NCBI GenBank assembly: GCA_025360665.1
Contig: JANYBU010000232.1
Coordinates: 1 to 9,900 of the forward strand
Direction of reading: 5' to 3'
Length of the DNA: 9,900 nt
Source of the DNA: Nitrospira sp.
GTDB taxonomy: Bacteria > Nitrospirota > Nitrospiria > Nitrospirales > Nitrospiraceae
The notes beneath the pieces were generated by a model, which was not told the DNA's origin, searched no databases, and saw only the letters and a program-made list of their open reading frames with translations. Below are positions 5,779 to 9,900 of this stretch, one piece after another (the stretch's first letter is position 1; every line of letters starts with the position of its first letter). A program made the translations under genes and the position numbers.

Positions 5779-7798
5779 GCCTTTTCTCGTCCTTGCCGAT
5801 CAGGGCGGCGAACTCCTGTTCCGTCAAAATCGTCACCCCCAGGGTGCGGGCTTGGTCAAGTTTTGAGCCAGGGTCTCGCCCCACCACCAGGTAGGACGTC
5901 TTTTTACTCACGCTTGAGGAGACACGCGCTCCTGCCACTTCCACAGCCTGCTGTGCTCCGTCTCGCGTGAAGTGATCCAGCCCACCGGTAAACACGAAGG
6001 TCTTCCCTGCGAGCGGGGATTCCCTCCGGTCGCCTGTTGCCATGCCCGGGGCAATCTGCACGCCAAATTCCTGGAGCTGTGCGATGACCTCCCGGTTGCG
6101 CGGCTCAGACCAATAGACCACCAAGCCCTCGGAAATCTCAGGACCAATCTCGCGAATCTGTTGAAACCGTTCCCGATTTGCCGACATGATCTCCTCAAGG
6201 GACCCAAACTCACGGGCCAGGACTTTGGCAATATGTTGTCCAACTTGCCGGATTCCGAGTCCCATCAGAAAGCGATCCAGGGAGACGGTTTTACTGCCTG
6301 CAATCGATTCCAAGAGGAGCGTGGCGGATCGATCAGCAAACCCATCAAGTTTAACGAGGTCATCTTTGGTCAGTCGATAGAGGTCGGCGAGTGATCGTAA
6401 CAGTCCTTGATCGACCAACTGCGCCACTGTCTTCTTCCCTAAGCCTTCAATGTTGAGTGCATGCTTGGACGCAAAATATTCGATAGCCCCCTTCAACTGA
6501 GCGCCACAGACTAACTGGCCGGTACAATAGAAGTAGGCTCCTTCACGACCAACCTTTGATCCACAGACCGGGCAGTGATCAGGCATACGAAAGGGGGTGC
6601 CGCGTTGCTCACCCGGTATGGCGACTCGCTCGGCAATCGCGGGAATCACATCGCCGGCCCGTTCCACCTTGACGGTATCGCCGATCCGAATGTCTTTTCG
6701 TGCCACTTCATCGGCATTGTGCAACGTGGCTCGGCTGATGGTGACGCCACCGACCTCCACTGGTTTCAATAACGCAACGGGCGTGAGGGTTCCGGTTCGC
6801 CCGACAGAGACGACGATATCCTGCACGATGGTGATTTCCTTGCGCGGCGTAAATTTGTAGGCGATGGCCCAGCGGGGGCTGCGAGATTTCATGCCCAGGC
6901 GATCCTGCCAGTCTCGGCGATTCACCTTCACCACTACGCCATCGATTTCATAGGGCAGCTGATCGCGCATCGATTCCGTTTCGTGGTGAGTGGCCATTAC
7001 GTCATTGATCGAAGCACAGAGTCGCCGAAGCGTCGGCACAGGGAGACCCCACTGGGCCAACTGCTCCAGTTCATCCCAATGTGATGGTGGAACGGGCATG
7101 GATGCCGCCATGATTTCGTAACAGGTTACGACCAACGGACGAGTCGCGGTAATCGTGGAATCCAGTTGTCGGAGCGAACCAGAGGCCGCATTGCGTGGAT
7201 TGGAAAAGGCGTCGTCGCCCCGTTCCGTCATGCGCCGATTCAAGGCTTGGAAGTCATCGAGGCGCATATACACTTCGCCCCGCACGACAAGATGATCTGG
7301 GAGGCCGGATTGCGCGTGCAACTGCAGCGGCAGGGAACGAATCGTGCGAAGATTGACGGTCACATCCTCTCCGGTCGTTCCATCGCCTCTGGTCGCTCCA
7401 CGGGTAAAGATTCCATGGTCGTACATCAGTTCGACTGATAACCCATCGAATTTTGGTTCTGCGCTGTACTCAACAGACGGGGTTTCCAGTTCGCGTTTCA
7501 TCCGTTGGTCGAATGCCTGGACCTCGCTCTGATCTACAATTGAGTCCAGACTGAGCATCGGCTGTTCGTGGGGAACCTTGACCAATGTCTTGAGCGGCGG
7601 TGCGCCGACACGTTGCGACGGAGAATCTGGCGTCACCAACTCAGGGTGGGCCTGTTCTAATTCGACCAGCTCTCGAAAGAAGCGATCGTACTGGGAGTCA
7701 GATATTTCTGGGCGATCCTTGACGTAGTACAGATAGTCGTGGCGCCTGATTTCGTCCCTGAGGGCAATCAGTCTTGCGAGGATGTCGGCGTGGGCCAT
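5771..7798 (-). CDS. ligA: NAD+-dependent DNA ligase
   Basis: LigA seals nicks in DNA during replication and repair, using NAD+ to adenylate itself. From the ATG at 7798 the protein has 675 residues, close to the family norm (E. coli 671). The Ia domain (1-60, with HDYLYYVKDRPEISDSQYD) binds NAD+. The adenylation domain carries the KxDG motif (EPKFDG), with the nucleophile Lys116. An OB fold lies at about 320-395, and a four-Cys zinc site follows (C409, C412, C425, C431). Helix-hairpin-helix repeats span about 445-560, and a BRCT domain closes the protein (about 595-670). No key residue is missing. A GTG eight codons upstream (7822) would add MYSSPSSS, which is unlike the family; neither start has a clear Shine-Dalgarno sequence. 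It stands alone on this strand, divergent from the LysM gene and convergent with the CNNM gene. Essential housekeeping function is very likely. Confidence 0.97.
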   Translation of the reverse strand: MAHADILARLIALRDEIRRHDYLYYVKDRPEISDSQYDRFFRELVELEQAHPELVTPDSPSQRVGAPPLKTLVKVPHEQPMLSLDSIVDQSEVQAFDQRMKRELETPSVEYSAEPKFDGLSVELMYDHGIFTRGATRGDGTTGEDVTVNLRTIRSLPLQLHAQSGLPDHLVVRGEVYMRLDDFQALNRRMTERGDDAFSNPRNAASGSLRQLDSTITATRPLVVTCYEIMAASMPVPPSHWDELEQLAQWGLPVPTLRRLCASINDVMATHHETESMRDQLPYEIDGVVVKVNRRDWQDRLGMKSRSPRWAIAYKFTPRKEITIVQDIVVSVGRTGTLTPVALLKPVEVGGVTISRATLHNADEVARKDIRIGDTVKVERAGDVIPAIAERVAIPGEQRGTPFRMPDHCPVCGSKVGREGAYFYCTGQLVCGAQLKGAIEYFASKHALNIEGLGKKTVAQLVDQGLLRSLADLYRLTKDDLVKLDGFADRSATLLLESIAGSKTVSLDRFLMGLGIRQVGQHIAKVLAREFGSLEEIMSANRERFQQIREIGPEISEGLVVYWSEPRNREVIAQLQEFGVQIAPGMATGDRRESPLAGKTFVFTGGLDHFTRDGAQQAVEVAGARVSSSVSKKTSYLVVGRDPGSKLDQARTLGVTILTEQEFAALIGKDEKRLS

Positions 7799-7888
7799 AG
7801 AACTGGATGGTGATGAATACACTGAAGTGATCTAGACCGTACCATAGGGCTAGGGAGTGGGTCAAACGACGGAGGCGCCATATTCGCT

Positions 7889-7917
7889 TTGACTTTCACC
7901 GCGTTAGACATTATTCT
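7889..7917 (+). promoter_or_regulatory. Predicted sigma-70-type promoter for the LysM-trpE transcription unit
   Basis: TTGACT (7889-7894, five of six consensus bases) is separated by 17 bases from TATTCT (7912-7917, four of six). It lies in the divergent spacer between ligA and the LysM gene and would give a leader of about 90 bases. An inverted CTAG pair (7916-7919 and 7925-7928) sits across the expected start site, and GGGAGCTCCC (7982-7991) is a palindrome within the leader. Promoter position is predicted from consensus only. Confidence 0.4.
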
Positions 7918-8003
7918 AGTAAATCTAGTTGACTCGATTTTCCATTGGTCGACAGCCAGTGTCCACTCCTTGATGCGAGAGGGGAGCTCCCATATCGACC
8001 GTC

Positions 8004-8011
8004 AGAGGAGG
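8004..8011 (+). promoter_or_regulatory. Strong ribosome binding site deciding the LysM protein start
   Basis: AGAGGAGG lies five bases before the ATG at 8017. It is the strongest Shine-Dalgarno sequence in the window and rules out the in-frame ATG at 7945, which would add 24 residues ahead of the signal peptide. Confidence 0.8.
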
Positions 8012-8016
8012 TATCT

Positions 8017-8661
8017 ATGAAAGGGGAGAATTGCGTGAATAAGTTGATGCCCAGATCCAGCTATCGAGTCGTCACCATCATCTGTGGAGGGCTATTGTTG
8101 AGCGGATGTGTCATGGCTGAGAAATACGATGCGGCAACGGCGCGCAGCCTGAACTTCCAACGCCTTCTGGCCCAAGAAGAGAAGCGAAGCGGCGAGCTCG
8201 ATAGTGAAGTAAAACGGAGCAAAAATGAATTGATGGAGTATGAAGCCAGGAATCGGGAACTCACGGCGCAGGTGCAAGCCGTGCGGGAACAAATGACCCG
8301 CGTGCAGGAAGAGGCCGAGGCCATGAAGGAATCGGCCCTGCTGGACCGCAAAGCCAAAGCCGATATGAAGCGTGCGTTCACACCGATGCGCAAGTCAATG
8401 CCAGTTGAACCGATGCCCGATACCGTGGAGCTCAGTCAGTCGGCACTCGGAATCGATCCGGAGGTTCCGGCTGTTCCCGGGCCAACAGAATCGTTGCGGG
8501 GAAGTATGCGATCACCCACCGTTCATGTCGTGAAGCCGGGCGAAACGCTCTATCGGATTAGTCGGCGGTATGGCGTCACGGTTGACAAGGTCAGGAAGTG
8601 GAACAAGCTGCCGGACGACATTATCGAAGTAGGACAGAAGCTCATCGTGGGCCAAGAATAA
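8017..8661 (+). CDS. LysM-domain lipoprotein with coiled coil
   Basis: This 214-residue protein is predicted to be exported, lipidated and attached to peptidoglycan. A basic n-region (1-17), a hydrophobic core (VVTIICGGLLL, 18-28) and a good lipobox LSGC place the lipidated Cys at 31. Residues about 45-118 are heptad-like and rich in Glu, Lys, Arg and Gln, a likely coiled coil for dimerisation or for spanning the periplasm. A Pro-rich, flexible stretch (122-167) leads to one C-terminal LysM domain (168-211, VKPGETLYRISRRYGVTVDKVRKWN), which binds N-acetylglucosamine-containing glycan. No hydrolase domain is present, so it is probably a structural or scaffold protein, perhaps tethering outer membrane to wall or helping division. 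It stops with TAA immediately followed by TAG. trpE starts 12 bases later and most likely shares its transcript, although no functional link to tryptophan synthesis is evident. Confidence 0.92.
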   Translation: MKGENCVNKLMPRSSYRVVTIICGGLLLSGCVMAEKYDAATARSLNFQRLLAQEEKRSGELDSEVKRSKNELMEYEARNRELTAQVQAVREQMTRVQEEAEAMKESALLDRKAKADMKRAFTPMRKSMPVEPMPDTVELSQSALGIDPEVPAVPGPTESLRGSMRSPTVHVVKPGETLYRISRRYGVTVDKVRKWNKLPDDIIEVGQKLIVGQE

Positions 8662-8673
8662 TAGGACGACCAC

Positions 8674-9900
8674 GTGGCGCCGCCGCAATACTCACTCAGT
8701 CTCGACCAATTTCGGCAGTATGCCGGACAGTGCAATCTCGTTCCGCTCTATCGCGAAATACTCGCGGACTATGAGACCCCCGTCTCTGCCTTTGCCAAAA
8801 TCGATCATGGCCCCTCAGCCTATCTTCTTGAGAGCATTGAGGGTGGTGAAAAATGGGCACGCTATTCCTTTCTCGGCAGTGGTTCTCCCGTCGTCGTCTA
8901 CGAAGACCGGGGCGACCTTGTTGTCGTGCAGGGCACACGCAAGAAGCGTATTCCCAGCCGTGGGAACCCTCTCGAACGTCTGCGGGAGATGATGGAGGGC
9001 TATCGCCCGGTGACCGTGCCGAACCTTCCCCCGTTCGTCGGCGGCGCCGTCGGATATCTGAGCTACGACATGGTGCGCACGTTTGAGGACTTAGCTGCCC
9101 GGCGGAAGGACCCGCTCAATCTTCCGGACTTTGCCTTCCTCCTCACCGATACGATGCTGATCTTCGACAATGTCGCTCAGAAGATCAAAGTTGTGGCCAC
9201 CGCGCATGTCACAACAAAAGGAGACAGAGGCATCAAGGCTGCCTACCGGTCTGCAACGGAACGGATCGAACGCATGATCATGAGGCTCAAGCGTCCGCTT
9301 CGCCGTACGCGTCCGCATCGCCGCCGCAAGCCGGTGACCTTCACCTCGAACATGAGCAAGGCGGACTTTGAGAAGATGGTGGTGCGGACGAAGGAGTATA
9401 TTCGAGCCGGCGATATCGTCCAGGCCGTTCTATCCCAACGATGGGAGACCAACGTGCAGGCGCCGTCTTTGCAGCTCTATCGCGCCCTGCGTGTGGTGAA
9501 TCCCTCTCCCTATATGTATTATCTGCGAGTCGCGGGGGTAGAACTTGTCGGCTCCTCTCCCGAAACGCTCGTCCGATGCGAGAACGGTATGATTTCTCTC
9601 CGCCCCATTGCCGGCACGCGCCGCCGCGGCGTCACGCCTGAAGAAGATCAACAGATGGAACGGCGGCTTTTGGCGGATGAGAAGGAACGGGCCGAGCATG
9701 TCATGCTCGTCGATCTTGGGCGGAACGATGTCGGTCGCGTGGCGAAACCAGGCTCGGTCACTGTGGATTCGCTCATGCACGTCGAGCGGTATTCGCATGT
9801 GATGCACATTGTGTCAAATGTGACAGGACAACTGGATACGTCGAAGACCTCGTACGACGTGTTGCGGGCCTGCTTCCCTGCCGGTACGGTCTCCGGTGCG
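8674..9900 (+). CDS. trpE: Anthranilate synthase component I, 3' end outside window
   Basis: TrpE converts chorismate to anthranilate, the first committed step of tryptophan synthesis, using ammonia supplied by the TrpG/PabA glutaminase. The 409 codons present contain no stop and run off the right edge; about 80-100 residues are probably missing. The GTG at 8674 is the first start after the LysM stop codons, has AGGA upstream, and gives the typical N-terminus (NLVPLYREILADYETPVSAF). The LLES motif (51-54), part of the tryptophan feedback site, is intact, so end-product inhibition is likely. The chorismate-binding domain starts near 224 and includes GDIVQAVLSQRW (246-257), NPSPYMYYLR, GSSPE, LRPIAGTRRRG (309-319) and LVDLGRND (345-352). 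An unusual Arg-rich linker (204-219) joins the two halves. PabB and other chorismate enzymes share the fold, but LLES and overall similarity favour TrpE. No leader-peptide attenuator fits in the 12-base gap upstream. Confidence 0.95.
   Translation, partial: MAPPQYSLSLDQFRQYAGQCNLVPLYREILADYETPVSAFAKIDHGPSAYLLESIEGGEKWARYSFLGSGSPVVVYEDRGDLVVVQGTRKKRIPSRGNPLERLREMMEGYRPVTVPNLPPFVGGAVGYLSYDMVRTFEDLAARRKDPLNLPDFAFLLTDTMLIFDNVAQKIKVVATAHVTTKGDRGIKAAYRSATERIERMIMRLKRPLRRTRPHRRRKPVTFTSNMSKADFEKMVVRTKEYIRAGDIVQAVLSQRWETNVQAPSLQLYRALRVVNPSPYMYYLRVAGVELVGSSPETLVRCENGMISLRPIAGTRRRGVTPEEDQQMERRLLADEKERAEHVMLVDLGRNDVGRVAKPGSVTVDSLMHVERYSHVMHIVSNVTGQLDTSKTSYDVLRACFPAGTVSGA

Noticed and set aside
7799..7822. 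GTG at 7822 as the ligA start
   Set aside because: It would add MYSSPSSS, unlike LigA N-termini, with no ribosome binding site. The ATG at 7798 aligns with the usual family start.
7945..8016. ATG at 7945 as the LysM protein start
   Set aside because: It would put 24 polar residues ahead of the signal peptide. A strong AGAGGAGG sits just before the ATG at 8017.
8662..8673. Tryptophan attenuator or leader peptide before trpE
   Set aside because: The gap is 12 bases and contains no Trp codons, leader frame or alternative hairpins.
1..9900. CRISPR arrays, tRNA/rRNA genes, transposases, phage or defence genes
   Set aside because: No regularly spaced repeats, cloverleaf-like sequences, terminal inverted repeats with transposase frames, or defence-type domains were seen on either strand.

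Overview
The window reads as an ordinary stretch of a moderately GC-rich, Gram-negative-type bacterial chromosome. Two predicted outer-envelope lipoproteins (RlpA and a LysM protein), a long adenosylcobalamin-dependent ribonucleotide reductase and an NAD+-dependent DNA ligase all fit a free-living bacterium. From general familiarity with these protein sequences I suspect Nitrospirota (Nitrospira-like). That is inference, because the window has no rRNA or other decisive marker.

Layout. Bases 1-3529 look like one plus-strand run: the 3' part of nrdJ, then a 135-residue protein that may carry a degenerate PD-(D/E)XK-type fold, then a short hypothetical gene that may be frameshifted, then a protein made of two ACT domains. 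RlpA follows only 2 bases after the ACT gene (3532-4209). A 288-base gene-free gap (4210-4497) holds several short palindromes. It is followed by a CNNM/CorC-type membrane protein with CBS domains (4498-5778), whose start codon has no visible ribosome binding site. The gene for NAD+-dependent DNA ligase, ligA, lies on the minus strand (5771-7798) and overlaps the CNNM gene tail-to-tail by 8 bases. A divergent spacer (7799-8016) carries a plausible promoter for a LysM lipoprotein gene (8017-8661). trpE starts 12 bases further on and runs off the right edge of the window.

How the genes work together. nrdJ and ligA serve DNA precursor supply and DNA joining. RlpA and the LysM lipoprotein act on or bind peptidoglycan. 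The CNNM protein is a predicted divalent-cation (Mg2+-type) transporter or regulator. trpE makes the first committed step of tryptophan synthesis. There is no mobile element, CRISPR array, tRNA or rRNA, and I found no convincing new multi-gene system. The points most worth a second look are the possibly frameshifted gene at 2711-3074, the small nuclease-fold-like protein behind nrdJ, the unusual residues and start context of the CNNM gene, and the pairing of a LysM lipoprotein with trpE.
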